NCBI GenBank assembly: GCA_036653595.1
Contig: JAVVTQ010000002.1
Coordinates: 22,568 to 86,567 of the forward strand
Source: JAVVTQ01 sp036653595
GTDB lineage: Bacteria; Bacillota; Clostridia; Oscillospirales; Ruminococcaceae
DNA: 64,000 nt
Direction: 5' to 3'
A model generated the notes under the pieces. It was not told the origin of the DNA. It made no database searches and was given only the letters and a program-made list of their open reading frames with translations. Shown here one piece after another: positions 51,721-60,557 of this stretch. Made by a program: the position numbers and the translations under genes. Position 1 is the stretch's first letter, and the number at the start of each line of letters is the position of its first letter.

Positions 51721-53159
51721 AATATTCCGGCGATGCAATGCACAATATCAGGAGATTATCCTCCAAAAAGCACAAAATCGGGTTTTTCTTTTCCCTCTTA
51801 TATTCTTGTCTTATTGCCTCGATCGCGCTGGCGCTTTATTATGGCTTGCCCTTGCTTGCGGGAAATGTGCGGGCGGCCATCAGTCCGCAGCTGACCTCAA
51901 CTTTTTTCGGAGCGCTGTACTTTTACGATATCGCGGCACTGCTGTCCATAATTTTCTTCTCTTTTATAATGCCGTCTCTGTACTTTTATGACGGACTCAC
52001 CACCAACAAATGGCATATGCTAAGGAAATTTGATATTAGCTCACCGCTGATGGGATTAAACAAGCTTATATTTGGCATTTTTTCAATAATGCGCATCTAT
52101 GTCCTGGGCTTTGCGCTTGTGTGCGGCATACAGGTGCTTTCAAGAAGCGCCTTTGACCTTGCCGCAGCATTGAAACTGCTCGCCGTCGGCGCACTTGCGC
52201 TTGTCTTCTTTGTTTCAATAGCGATGGGTTTTGCGTCTTTCGCGTCATCGCGTGGGCTTTTGCGCTTCGTCATATTGCTGGAGTCGGTGCTTCTTTTGTT
52301 TTATCTCTATATTATGAATTTTTTCTACTTGTCAGACATCTCGTTCATTCAGCGCAGCGTACACCTTATGCTTGAGCTGAAACTCACCGGAATTGTCATT
52401 ATTCCAATTGCCGTTTTTGCTCTATTTGCCATGATTTCCGCGTTTGCTTCCGGCTCACGCGCCAATAAATATCAGCTTGAAGCGCTCAATGATGACATGC
52501 TCATAAAGCTCGGAGTGACACGCTCTCTTTGCGTGCTTGAAAAAGACAAGGACGGTTTGTCAACTGTTTTTGACGGTGCAGATGTCGACTATGGCACGCC
52601 TGTTCAGGATGAATCGCGGCTGTTTACCTATAACGAACCTGTTTCTCATCATTCAAGCAGCGGCAAGAGCTTTGCCATGGCTGTGCTCATTCTTCTGCTC
52701 ATTTTCTTCTGCGCGGGCACTGCATTTTCGGCAATGGCTCAGTCCGTCATAAATAGCGGCAGCGTCACAATTTTTTCCATGCGAATAGAGTATATGGAGG
52801 CCGAGAGCGTGGCGGTCGGATACGGTGCCGGGGATGTTTTGTTTTTGGCGCCAACACCGTCAAACGCGGTTTTTGACGCCGATGAAATAGTCGTATATGA
52901 TGACAAGCTTGCCTGCGTCTCATCACTCGTAGCAAACGACAAAGCAAAGCTGCTTTTTGAAGACGGCTCTTTGCTTGAAGTTGACACCTCCGGCATAACA
53001 CACAGAAAAATCAAAAACGACAGCGTATTGCAGCCTCTCTTTGGCTTTGTCTCCTCGCTGCGCGGACTTATTGTCCTTTGTGTATCAGATTTGCTTGTGC
53101 TCGCCACCCTGATTGTCGTAGGCAAAAGCGGTAAAAACAAAAAAACGCGCGCACTGTGA
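51717..53159 (+). CDS. Multi-TM protein (ABC-2-permease-like) with SipW-type signal-peptidase-like domain
   Basis: 480 aa. Six TM helices between about 21 and 245 resemble an ABC-2 type permease. A cytoplasmic linker (about 246-317) and TM7 (about 318-340) lead to an outside domain at 349-440. That domain follows the pattern of ER/SipW-type signal peptidases: Ser364 ten residues before the GD pair (372-373), DADEIVVYDD, and ITHRKI with His429. A final TM helix at about 448-469 follows, as in SipW. Ser and His are where the catalytic pair would be, but the Ser-Met is Ser-Val. ATGA overlap with the pseudo-ATPase gene. The domain match is by eye and needs a profile search. Confidence 0.65.
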   Translation: MKYSGDAMHNIRRLSSKKHKIGFFFSLLYSCLIASIALALYYGLPLLAGNVRAAISPQLTSTFFGALYFYDIAALLSIIFFSFIMPSLYFYDGLTTNKWHMLRKFDISSPLMGLNKLIFGIFSIMRIYVLGFALVCGIQVLSRSAFDLAAALKLLAVGALALVFFVSIAMGFASFASSRGLLRFVILLESVLLLFYLYIMNFFYLSDISFIQRSVHLMLELKLTGIVIIPIAVFALFAMISAFASGSRANKYQLEALNDDMLIKLGVTRSLCVLEKDKDGLSTVFDGADVDYGTPVQDESRLFTYNEPVSHHSSSGKSFAMAVLILLLIFFCAGTAFSAMAQSVINSGSVTIFSMRIEYMEAESVAVGYGAGDVLFLAPTPSNAVFDADEIVVYDDKLACVSSLVANDKAKLLFEDGSLLEVDTSGITHRKIKNDSVLQPLFGFVSSLRGLIVLCVSDLLVLATLIVVGKSGKNKKTRAL

Positions 53160-53246
53160 CAATTGTTTGACTGCGCCCTGCGCTATTTGATTTTGACGCC
53201 AAAGCTATCCCAATTTGCATTTATGGCAATTTATTGATTGATTGAC

Positions 53247-53290
53247 AAAAAACGCCGCACTGACTTTCGAAAGTCAGTGCGGCGTTTTTT
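53247..53290. terminator. Bidirectional terminator (perfect 44-bp palindrome)
   Basis: Arms of 21 bp around a CG centre; core CGCCGCACTGACTTT and its complement, with A and T runs at the two ends. Serves both converging genes (ending at 53159 and 53355). Confidence 0.9.
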
Positions 53291-53354
53291 TGTTTTCTTT
53301 TCGCTCGATTTCACAAGAACCTGTCAGCCACAATCCACTGTATGTTTCGAAGCT

Positions 53355-54689
53355 TTACTTGCGGCTAATCTTCTTTCGCTTTTTGCCTTTGCGCGCTTTT
53401 GGCACATAGACCAGAATATAAAATACATAGAGAGCAACCACGAGGAGCAGCACAACATAAATGACTCGGGCGGCCTTTGACGTCAAGAGCTCGCTGATTT
53501 TGTCCATTATCATCACAAAGGTATCCATCTCGATTGCTTCGCGCGACACAAGGTTCACTTCTCCGACAAGCAATCCATCTGCAAATACCTTCGCGGTGCC
53601 TATGGGCTGACCGTTTTCGATGGGAGCCTTTATATACTCCGGCATATCCGTCTCATATGTGACCACAGGCTGATCGGGAGAGTTGAAATTAATAAGTGTG
53701 GCCAACTCTTTTTCGGGGTACAGCATGAGGTAGTCTTTTTTTGCGGCATATTTGAGCCTTATCTCTCCGATTGTGTCGTCAGGCATCGCCACCACACGCA
53801 ACGAGAGGTTGTCGAAGCACCAGTCGTATATTCTGCGAGTGTCGGTGAATACAGAATTTCCGCTTCCCCAAAATAGCGCCGTCGGTTCCTCAGAGCAGCC
53901 CATGCACACCAGCAAATACGTCATTCCGTCCTTGACTGCCGCAGATACAAGACAGCGCCCCGCCTCCGGTATAGTGCCTGTTTTTATGCCCTTTATATAC
54001 GGTGTGTAGTACCCTGTGGTGGTGTCCTGCATGGCTATCGTGGTGCTGAGAACATTCTCCCCATGCTTGTTCGTCGGTGGAATTGTATATGATGTTTTGC
54101 AGCTTATATCCCAAAAGCCTGGGACCTCTTCTATGGCCCACTTTGCAATTTTGTACATATCCTCGGCCGTGGTATAGTGCTCTTCGTTATAGAGGCCGTG
54201 GGGATTTGTGAAGTGCGTTTCGACGCAGCCTAGCTCACGGGCTTTTTCGTTCATGAGCCCGATAAATGTATCTCTCCCGTAATATGCGGCCACTGTCGAA
54301 GCGGCCTCGTTTGCAGATTGCAGCAGCATTGCGTGAATGAGGTCATTCATCGTGAGCTGCTCGCCGCCCACAAGTCCTGCGTGGGAGATGTCGATGCCCT
54401 CAAACTCCTTCCAAATATCGTCGGGAACTGTGACAACAGTGTTGTTCAGGTCATCGCAAAGGCTCATCGCCAATGCCGCAGACATGATTTTTGTCGTTGA
54501 TGCAGGATAAATTTTCGTTTGCGCATTCTTTTCAAAAACCACGCGCCCCGTATCAATATTGACGAGATATATGCTCTTGGCATACGTGTCCAGATCAAAG
54601 TTTATATCCGTAGCCGCCGCCAAACAGGAAAAACCCGCCGTCAATGCGAGTGCGAAAACAATCAAAATACTTGTGATTTTTTTTGCCAT
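53355..54689 (-). CDS. D-alanyl-D-alanine carboxypeptidase (S11 family, PBP5-like)
   Basis: 444 aa. Trims the terminal D-Ala of peptidoglycan stem peptides outside the cell. Signal peptide (about 1-26). Catalytic triad motifs: SxxK as STTK (Ser64, Lys67), SxN as SAN (125-127) and KTG (236-238). A beta-rich C-terminal domain follows, then one TM helix (about 413-434) and a basic tail, instead of the amphipathic helix of E. coli PBP5. Start at 54689 (MAKKITSIL) is preferred to upstream in-frame codons because GGAGAAG lies just ahead and a normal signal peptide results. 13 bases downstream of recG. Confidence 0.95.
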   Translation of the reverse strand: MAKKITSILIVFALALTAGFSCLAAATDINFDLDTYAKSIYLVNIDTGRVVFEKNAQTKIYPASTTKIMSAALAMSLCDDLNNTVVTVPDDIWKEFEGIDISHAGLVGGEQLTMNDLIHAMLLQSANEAASTVAAYYGRDTFIGLMNEKARELGCVETHFTNPHGLYNEEHYTTAEDMYKIAKWAIEEVPGFWDISCKTSYTIPPTNKHGENVLSTTIAMQDTTTGYYTPYIKGIKTGTIPEAGRCLVSAAVKDGMTYLLVCMGCSEEPTALFWGSGNSVFTDTRRIYDWCFDNLSLRVVAMPDDTIGEIRLKYAAKKDYLMLYPEKELATLINFNSPDQPVVTYETDMPEYIKAPIENGQPIGTAKVFADGLLVGEVNLVSREAIEMDTFVMIMDKISELLTSKAARVIYVVLLLVVALYVFYILVYVPKARKGKKRKKISRK

Positions 54690-54702
54690 TTCTTCTCCGA
54701 TT

Positions 54703-56754
54703 TCAGTTAAATTCCGCTTCTTTTTCGGCAAACATTTGCTCAACTTCACGCTTTATGCCAAGGTTTTTTTTGCTGACCAGTGTTGGGTCTTCGTCAAATA
54801 TCAATTGAGCGGCTGCCGTGGCCTCGTGCAGTGCGCGCTCATCTCCCACCAGGTCTGCAATGGCAAGCTCGGGCAGACCATGTTGGCGGTGTCCGAAAAA
54901 ATCGCCCGGCCCACGCGCCTTTAGGTCACATCTTGCAATTTCAAAGCCATCGGCCGTCCTTGTCATTATTTCAAGCCGCTCTCTGGATATACCGGAAACC
55001 GACGATGATACAAGCACACAATAGCTCTCATCGGCACCTCTGCCGACGCGCCCACGCAGCTGATGAAGCGTGGACAACCCAAACCTCTCCGCATTTTCGA
55101 TTATCATCAAAACGGCATTTGGCACATCGACACCGACCTCGATGACGGTGGTGGAGACGAGCACCGAGATTTTTTTATCCTTAAAGGCCTGCATAACTTT
55201 TTCCTTTTCAGCGGATTTCAGCTTGCCGTGTATCAACCCGACTGACACATCCTTTAGGTATTTTCTCTCCAATTCATTTTTGTATTCTGTTGCGGACAGC
55301 GTTTTCTCAAGTGCCTCGCTGTCGTCTACAAGCGGGCACACGATATATGCCTGATGCCCTTGCCCGACGATTTTTCTGACAAAGCCGAGATACCTGTCGC
55401 GCAGCTTGTCGGTGACAAGAAGCGTCCTCACCCGCTTTCTTCCGGGAGGCAGCTCGTCGAGAACCGAAATATCCAAATCGCCGTATATTATGAGCGCCAA
55501 TGTCCTCGGAATAGGTGTCGCCGACATGACGAGCAGGTTGGGGTGCTCGCCTTTCTGTAAAAGCTCTGCGCGCTGCTTGACACCAAAGCGGTGCTGCTCA
55601 TCCGCAATTACAAGCCCCAGCGAATTAAATTTAACATTTTGGCCGATGACTGCATGTGTTCCAATCAGCAAATCTATTTCACCGTTCGCTGCTTTTTCAA
55701 GCAGCTGCTCGCGTTTTTTACCCTTGAGCGAGCTTGTCAGCAGACCTATTGTGACATTGTATGGCTCAAAGAATTTTTCAAACGTCTTTGCATGCTGGCG
55801 CGCAAGAATCTCCGTCGGCGCCATGACCGCGCTCTGAAAGCCGCTCTGCCATGCGCAAAAGACTGCCACAGCGGCCACTGCGGTCTTTCCGCTTCCGACA
55901 TCGCCCTGCAAAAGTCTGTTCATTGGTTTTTTTGCCCTCAAATCCTCGCAAATCTCTGCAATGCTCCTTTTCTGAGCGCCTGTCAGCTCAAAGGGGAGGT
56001 TTGAGATAAATTCGCTGCAAATGACGCGCGGTATCACTATTCCATCCTCTGAACGCGCTTTTGAGCGAAGCATTTTCATCCCCAGAGATAGTGTCAAAAG
56101 CTCCTCGAAAATCAGCCGCCGCTTTGCATCCGCCGCCTCTTCGGCACTTTTTGGAAAGTGTATTTTTTCTATTGCCTCACGCCGCCCTATAAGCGAAAAC
56201 TGCATCCGAAGCTCTTCGCACAGCGTTTCTTCCAGCGCGTCCCCGCAGAGCAAAAAAGCGCTTTTGACGCACGCTGCGATAACCTTTGAGCTTATCCCGG
56301 CCGTCAACGGGTAAACCGGCACCATATAGTTTGCATCTTTTCTTTGAATTACCATAGGGTTCATCATTTGTCTGCGCAGCAGTGAGCCTTGGGTCTTTCC
56401 GTAAAAAACGTACTCACGCTCGTTTTCAAGCGCTGCAGGCGCGAATTTGTTGTTGAAAAACACCAGCTCCAGCTCTCCCGAATCATCTCCGGCATGAACC
56501 TTGTACAGCGTTTTTCCGGAATGCGCGCGAATCGGCGCACTCTTTGAGTAGACCCTGGCTCTAATGGCGCACGTTTCATTTAAAGGCGCATCGGCGACAC
56601 AAAAGCAATCTGAGAGGTCTATATAGCTGCGCGGATAAAATCGCAAAAGAGCGTCAACCGTTGTCACGCCGAGCTTTGACAACAGCTCGGCGCGGCACTC
56701 GCCGACACCCTTTAAGTATCTTACATCCTTTTGCAAATCAGAAATCTGCGGCAT
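54703..56754 (-). CDS. recG: ATP-dependent DNA helicase RecG
   Basis: 683 aa, full length. Remodels stalled replication forks and branched DNA. N-terminal wedge/OB domain (about 1-230, FYPRSYIDLSD typical), then superfamily 2 motor: Walker A GDVGSGKTA (about 284-292), MAPTEILARQHA, the DEQH box as IADEQHRFGVKQR (about 385-397), MSATPIPRTLAL, and motif VI with QLRGRVGRG. The C-terminal wedge-hook ends normally. It directly follows the DAK2 gene (four bases between), the order asp23-DAK2-recG being common in Bacillota. Confidence 0.97.
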   Translation of the reverse strand: MPQISDLQKDVRYLKGVGECRAELLSKLGVTTVDALLRFYPRSYIDLSDCFCVADAPLNETCAIRARVYSKSAPIRAHSGKTLYKVHAGDDSGELELVFFNNKFAPAALENEREYVFYGKTQGSLLRRQMMNPMVIQRKDANYMVPVYPLTAGISSKVIAACVKSAFLLCGDALEETLCEELRMQFSLIGRREAIEKIHFPKSAEEAADAKRRLIFEELLTLSLGMKMLRSKARSEDGIVIPRVICSEFISNLPFELTGAQKRSIAEICEDLRAKKPMNRLLQGDVGSGKTAVAAVAVFCAWQSGFQSAVMAPTEILARQHAKTFEKFFEPYNVTIGLLTSSLKGKKREQLLEKAANGEIDLLIGTHAVIGQNVKFNSLGLVIADEQHRFGVKQRAELLQKGEHPNLLVMSATPIPRTLALIIYGDLDISVLDELPPGRKRVRTLLVTDKLRDRYLGFVRKIVGQGHQAYIVCPLVDDSEALEKTLSATEYKNELERKYLKDVSVGLIHGKLKSAEKEKVMQAFKDKKISVLVSTTVIEVGVDVPNAVLMIIENAERFGLSTLHQLRGRVGRGADESYCVLVSSSVSGISRERLEIMTRTADGFEIARCDLKARGPGDFFGHRQHGLPELAIADLVGDERALHEATAAAQLIFDEDPTLVSKKNLGIKREVEQMFAEKEAEFN

Positions 56755-56758
56755 ATGC

Positions 56759-58450
56759 TTACTCTGCGGAAATATAGTAGTAATAAACCGGCTGTCCTCC
56801 GTTGACGACTGTCACCTCAATGTCGGACGAGAGCTTCAATCTAAGCTCCTGCGCGACGGCTTCTGCGTCCTGCTCGGAAATCTCGGCTCCGAAAATCACC
56901 GTGACAAAGCTTGTGCTTTTTGATGTTATCTTTCTCGCGAGCTTTACCGCCGTCTTGCTTATATCGTCACCGACAACCGAGAGCTTGCCTCCCACAATCC
57001 CCAGAATCTCGCCCTCTTTAATCTCATGCCCGTCAAAATCGCTGTCGCGCGCCGCAAATGTCACCTGTCCTGTGGTCACGCTGTCACAGGCGCTGCTCAT
57101 GCTTATTATGTTGTCCTTGACAGAGGCCGCTTCGTCGAATGCCAGCATTGCGCTGATTCCCTGCGGAATCGTCCGCGACGGAACTACTGTCGCGCTCCTG
57201 TCAGCGAGCTTGCACGCCTGCTCCGCGGCCATAATTATGTTTTTATTGTTGGCCAGAACAATGACATTCTTGGCCGGAATAGATTGAATCGCGCAGAGAA
57301 TATCCTCTGTGGACGGGTTCATCGTCTGTCCGCCGCTGACTATTTTGTTCACTCCCAGCTCCTCGAAGAGTGTCTTCAGACCATCTCCCGAGCTGACGCT
57401 GACAAACCCATATTCTTTGTTTTCATCTATAGGCGCATATAGGAATTCCTGCTTTGCTTCCCCGGTTTCAGCAGTCTCGGCTGCCGCCGTCTGCTGCCTG
57501 GCCTCAGCGCCCTGCTGTTGGCGTGCATTGAACTGCTCAAGCATATTTTCAATCTTTATTTTTGACAAGTATCCGTGGTTCAGAGCTTCTCCCAGGGCTT
57601 TTCCGGGATTTGCCGTATGGACGTGGCACTTTATGAGCTCCTCGTCATCTACAACAACCACGCTGTCCCCAATAGATTCGAGGTAAGCGCGCAGCTTTAT
57701 GTCGTTCGCTTCCTTTTCGCCGCTCTTGATAACAAGAAATTCTGTGCAATAGCTGTTTGTCATCTCAGGGTCAATGTCGACAGAGTAAACGCCTCTGCCT
57801 GTTGCAGCCATAGACGAATCAGACTCGTCTGCCTCAACTATCACGCCGTCCTTAAACACACTCAGCATCCCCTCAAATATCACAACAAGTCCGCAGCCGC
57901 CGGCATCTACTACACCCGCCTTTTTCAAAACAGGCAAAAGCTCAGGTGTTTTTGCCAGCGTATCCTTGCAGACATCGACAATAAACTCCCACAGCTCGAG
58001 AGGAGACTTCTTGTCCCACACCTCTGCCGCCTGCTCGGAGGCGACGCGCGCAACAGTCAAAATCGTGCCCTCTGTGGGCTTCATCACAGCCTTGTAGGCC
58101 GATTCCACTCCCTTTGTGAGAGAGTTGTACAAGTCCTCGCTTGACGCCGTCGCTTTGCCTATCAGTGCGCGGGAAAAGCCACGAAACAATAGCGACAAAA
58201 TGACGCCTGAGTTTCCTCTGGCGCCGCGAAGCAGTGCAGAGGCAGCGGTCTGCGCCACCTTTTCAACAGTACAGCCAATCGGCAGCTTCCTAAGTTCCGG
58301 CAAAGCGGCGTTTATAGTCATCGACATGTTTGTGCCGGTATCACCGTCGGGGACCGGAAACACGTTCAATTCATCAACGTTGCTTTTGTTTTTTGTAATA
58401 TTGTTCGCACCGGAAATGATGCCGTCACGTAATTGTTCTCCGGTTATCAT
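56759..58450 (-). CDS. DAK2 domain protein (YloV/FakA-like fatty acid kinase subunit)
   Basis: 563 aa. N-terminal DAK2 kinase domain (about 1-200) with VPDGDTGTNMSMT (about 32-44) and GARGNSGVILS (about 95-105), the ATP and metal region. A middle domain and a DegV-like C-terminal part follow, as in FakA, which phosphorylates fatty acids presented by a FakB protein. Residues about 310-335 form a Gln/Ala/Glu-rich linker. No fakB (DegV) gene is in the window, so the partner is elsewhere. AAAGGAG precedes the ATG. Lies between asp23 and recG, the conserved context. Confidence 0.93.
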   Translation of the reverse strand: MITGEQLRDGIISGANNITKNKSNVDELNVFPVPDGDTGTNMSMTINAALPELRKLPIGCTVEKVAQTAASALLRGARGNSGVILSLLFRGFSRALIGKATASSEDLYNSLTKGVESAYKAVMKPTEGTILTVARVASEQAAEVWDKKSPLELWEFIVDVCKDTLAKTPELLPVLKKAGVVDAGGCGLVVIFEGMLSVFKDGVIVEADESDSSMAATGRGVYSVDIDPEMTNSYCTEFLVIKSGEKEANDIKLRAYLESIGDSVVVVDDEELIKCHVHTANPGKALGEALNHGYLSKIKIENMLEQFNARQQQGAEARQQTAAAETAETGEAKQEFLYAPIDENKEYGFVSVSSGDGLKTLFEELGVNKIVSGGQTMNPSTEDILCAIQSIPAKNVIVLANNKNIIMAAEQACKLADRSATVVPSRTIPQGISAMLAFDEAASVKDNIISMSSACDSVTTGQVTFAARDSDFDGHEIKEGEILGIVGGKLSVVGDDISKTAVKLARKITSKSTSFVTVIFGAEISEQDAEAVAQELRLKLSSDIEVTVVNGGQPVYYYYISAE

Positions 58451-58476
58451 AAATTTTGACTCCTTTAGATATTAAA

Positions 58477-58830
58477 TTACTCGGACACCATTTCATCGAC
58501 AAAAACATTGACGCTGCAAACTTTCAGCCCCGTCGCGCATTCGACTGTATATCTCACTTTATTCGCAATACTGTCGACTATCGCAGCTATATTCACACCA
58601 TAAACCACCATTATATGAAGCTCTATCTCGAGTTTTTTCTCTCTTTCGTATACGCGGACGCCCTTTTCGGGAAAGTTTTGACCGAATATCAGCGTTTTAA
58701 GACCCTGAACAGGCCCGCTGGTCGCCATCCCCTTCACTCCGTAGCACCCTGATGCAATTGAGCCGACAAGATTTGCAAAATATTCTGTGCTCAGAGTTAC
58801 AGTTCCCAGCGAGGTTGCAATTTTTACCAT
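58477..58830 (-). CDS. Asp23/Gls24 family envelope stress protein (YloU-like)
   Basis: 117 aa. Conserved layout: GTVTLSTEYFANLVGSIASGCYGVKGMA at the N-terminus (split; about 9-36), IELHIMVVYGVNI and VNVFVDEM at the end. Asp23-like proteins are small cytoplasmic or membrane-anchored proteins tied to envelope stress and, as YloU, always near the DAK2 gene. No TM here. AAAGGAC precedes the ATG, and a consensus promoter lies at 58887-58915. First gene of asp23-DAK2-recG-dacA. Confidence 0.95.
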   Translation of the reverse strand: MVKIATSLGTVTLSTEYFANLVGSIASGCYGVKGMATSGPVQGLKTLIFGQNFPEKGVRVYEREKKLEIELHIMVVYGVNIAAIVDSIANKVRYTVECATGLKVCSVNVFVDEMVSE

Positions 58831-58886
58831 AGCTTTTGTCCTTTCCGATTTAGATAGACGTTGATTTGCGCTTATTTATAGTTTAC

Positions 58887-58915
58887 ATTTTACATGTTAT
58901 AGAAATAAGTGTCAA
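58887..58915 (-). promoter_or_regulatory. Promoter of the asp23-DAK2-recG-dacA unit
   Basis: On the minus strand the -35 is a perfect TTGACA (58910-58915), then 17 bases, then TAAAAT (58887-58892). Strong sigma-A type; start codon about 57 bases downstream. Confidence 0.75.
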
Positions 58916-58944
58916 TAAAGTAATAAAACGCAGTAGCTCTCAAC

Positions 58945-58992
58945 AAAATTACCAAGTTTGCTTATTAATTATTGTCTACTTGGCATAATTTT
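58945..58992 (-). terminator. Hairpin after the third MATE gene
   Basis: AAAATTACCAAGT (58945-58957) pairs with ACTTGGCATAATTTT (58978-58992) over 13 bp with a two-base bulge; the T-rich end is inside the arm on the minus strand. Confidence 0.55.
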
Positions 58993-59020
58993 CTTAATTT
59001 GAAGGCTCGGCTGTGTTGGG

Positions 59021-60451
59021 CTATATATCTATCTTCATCCATTTTCCTTTTTTGAATCTCATCCATGTCATAAAAAGCCGCAGACTTTGATCGATTATCA
59101 GACCTGCCCACGCGCCGATAATTGCATACTCTCCGAGGTCCAGCACAAAAACAGCAATATATGCCAGCAGCGGTCGCAGTATCGCTATATTTATAAAGGA
59201 AACAACCGCCGTAAAGCGGCTGTCTCCGCTTCCCCTCAAGCACCCGCTGTACACAATCTGAGAAATTTGGAACATGACAATAACCGTCATCATGTACATT
59301 ATGAGCGTGCCCTTTTCTATGACCTCCGGGCTGTCAGAGAACAGCTCCACAATCGATCGTCCGAAAATCACATAAACAAGCGACAGCACGGCGGAGCATA
59401 TCAGACCGCATCTCTGGCAGAATCCGCCGTATATGGCGGCGAGATCTATCCTTTTTTCACCCAGCGAACGCCCCACAAGCGCCACGGCGGCAACCGACAG
59501 CCCATCGCCAAAGGAAAAGGAGATGTTGAGCACATTTGCGCCAATCTGCTGTGTGGCAAAGGCCTCTGTTCCTAGACTTGCAATGATTATTGCATATACA
59601 AAGAAGCCAAATCTCAAAAACACCTGCTCTGCAAAGGCACTCGCGCCTATGCTCGCCATAGAACGGAGTGATTTTGGGTCTTTTAGGCCGGTTTTCATTT
59701 TGAGGCAGAGATACCCTCCCGAAACAAGCACAGAGCGAAGCGACATCGCGCAGGCGCACCCGGCACCGATGACCGTTGCTATTGCGGCCCCGCTCACTCC
59801 GAGCTTCGGAAATCCGAGGTTTCCTCCGATAAGCAGATAATTGAAGCACACATTGACAAGGTTGCTTACAATATTGGTGCGCATGGCGATTTTTGTATTG
59901 CCGACACCTCTTTGTGCGGCATTTATCGTCATTGAGATCACATTGAAGAACATAAACGCTATTATAATTCTAAAATATGCCACGGCATATTCATGTGTGT
60001 CGGACTGTGAACCCGCAAATTTGATTATGCTGTCGGCAAAGACGCAGCCCGAAACACTTATAACAACGACAGCTGCCAGCGCAATTATAAGCGCGTTTTT
60101 CATCACCTTGTTGGCGCTGACCTGATCGCCCTCACCTTTTCTGCGCGCCACAAGTGCGGAAACAGCTATTGATAGAGCCATAAAAAAAGAAAAAAGCAGC
60201 ATTTTGGGCTGTGTAGTCAAACCGACGGCCGATATTGCATAGTCTCCGAGTGTCGAAACCATCATCGTGTCGACAAAGGCGACGAGCGCTATCAGAAACG
60301 ATTCCGTCATCGATGGCCACGCAATCTTTATAGTGCGCTTTAGCAGCACATTATCCGACGGCAAATCCGCCGACGGTGTGCTTTTCAAAATCTTTCTTGC
60401 ATTGAAAAAAAACAGTTCTTCCCTCTTTTGGGGAATATTCGCATCGCTCAT
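59021..60451 (-). CDS. MATE family efflux transporter
   Basis: 476 aa, twelve TM helices after a hydrophilic head of about 40 residues. Marks: AWPSMTESFLIALVAFVDTM in helix 1 (starting about 46), ISAVGLTTQPKML, ALVARRKGEGDQ after helix 2, and GLSVAAVALVGRSLGEKR in the second half. The third MATE exporter in the window and not specially close to the other two. The start at 60451 (MSDANIPQK) follows GGAGAGGAAG; the frame extends upstream across the hairpin at 60505, which makes the longer form unlikely. Downstream of rny but behind its terminator. Confidence 0.93.
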   Translation of the reverse strand: MSDANIPQKREELFFFNARKILKSTPSADLPSDNVLLKRTIKIAWPSMTESFLIALVAFVDTMMVSTLGDYAISAVGLTTQPKMLLFSFFMALSIAVSALVARRKGEGDQVSANKVMKNALIIALAAVVVISVSGCVFADSIIKFAGSQSDTHEYAVAYFRIIIAFMFFNVISMTINAAQRGVGNTKIAMRTNIVSNLVNVCFNYLLIGGNLGFPKLGVSGAAIATVIGAGCACAMSLRSVLVSGGYLCLKMKTGLKDPKSLRSMASIGASAFAEQVFLRFGFFVYAIIIASLGTEAFATQQIGANVLNISFSFGDGLSVAAVALVGRSLGEKRIDLAAIYGGFCQRCGLICSAVLSLVYVIFGRSIVELFSDSPEVIEKGTLIMYMMTVIVMFQISQIVYSGCLRGSGDSRFTAVVSFINIAILRPLLAYIAVFVLDLGEYAIIGAWAGLIIDQSLRLFMTWMRFKKGKWMKIDI

Positions 60452-60504
60452 ATTTTCTTCCTCTCCATTTGGCTCACCGCATTCGGTTCGAAAAGCAGAA
60501 AGAG

Positions 60505-60537
60505 CTGTCATATCAATCGGCAAGATTGATATGACAG
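60505..60537 (-). terminator. Terminator after rny
   Basis: CTGTCATATCAATC and GATTGATATGACAG pair perfectly over 14 bp around GGCAA; on the minus strand a T-rich tract follows within 15 bases. Confidence 0.65.
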
Positions 60538-60557
60538 ACTCCTGATACTGCTATTGT

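Noticed and set aside
60452..60523. N-terminal extension of the third MATE protein to 60523
   Set aside because: It would run through the rny terminator hairpin; the start at 60451 has a good binding site.
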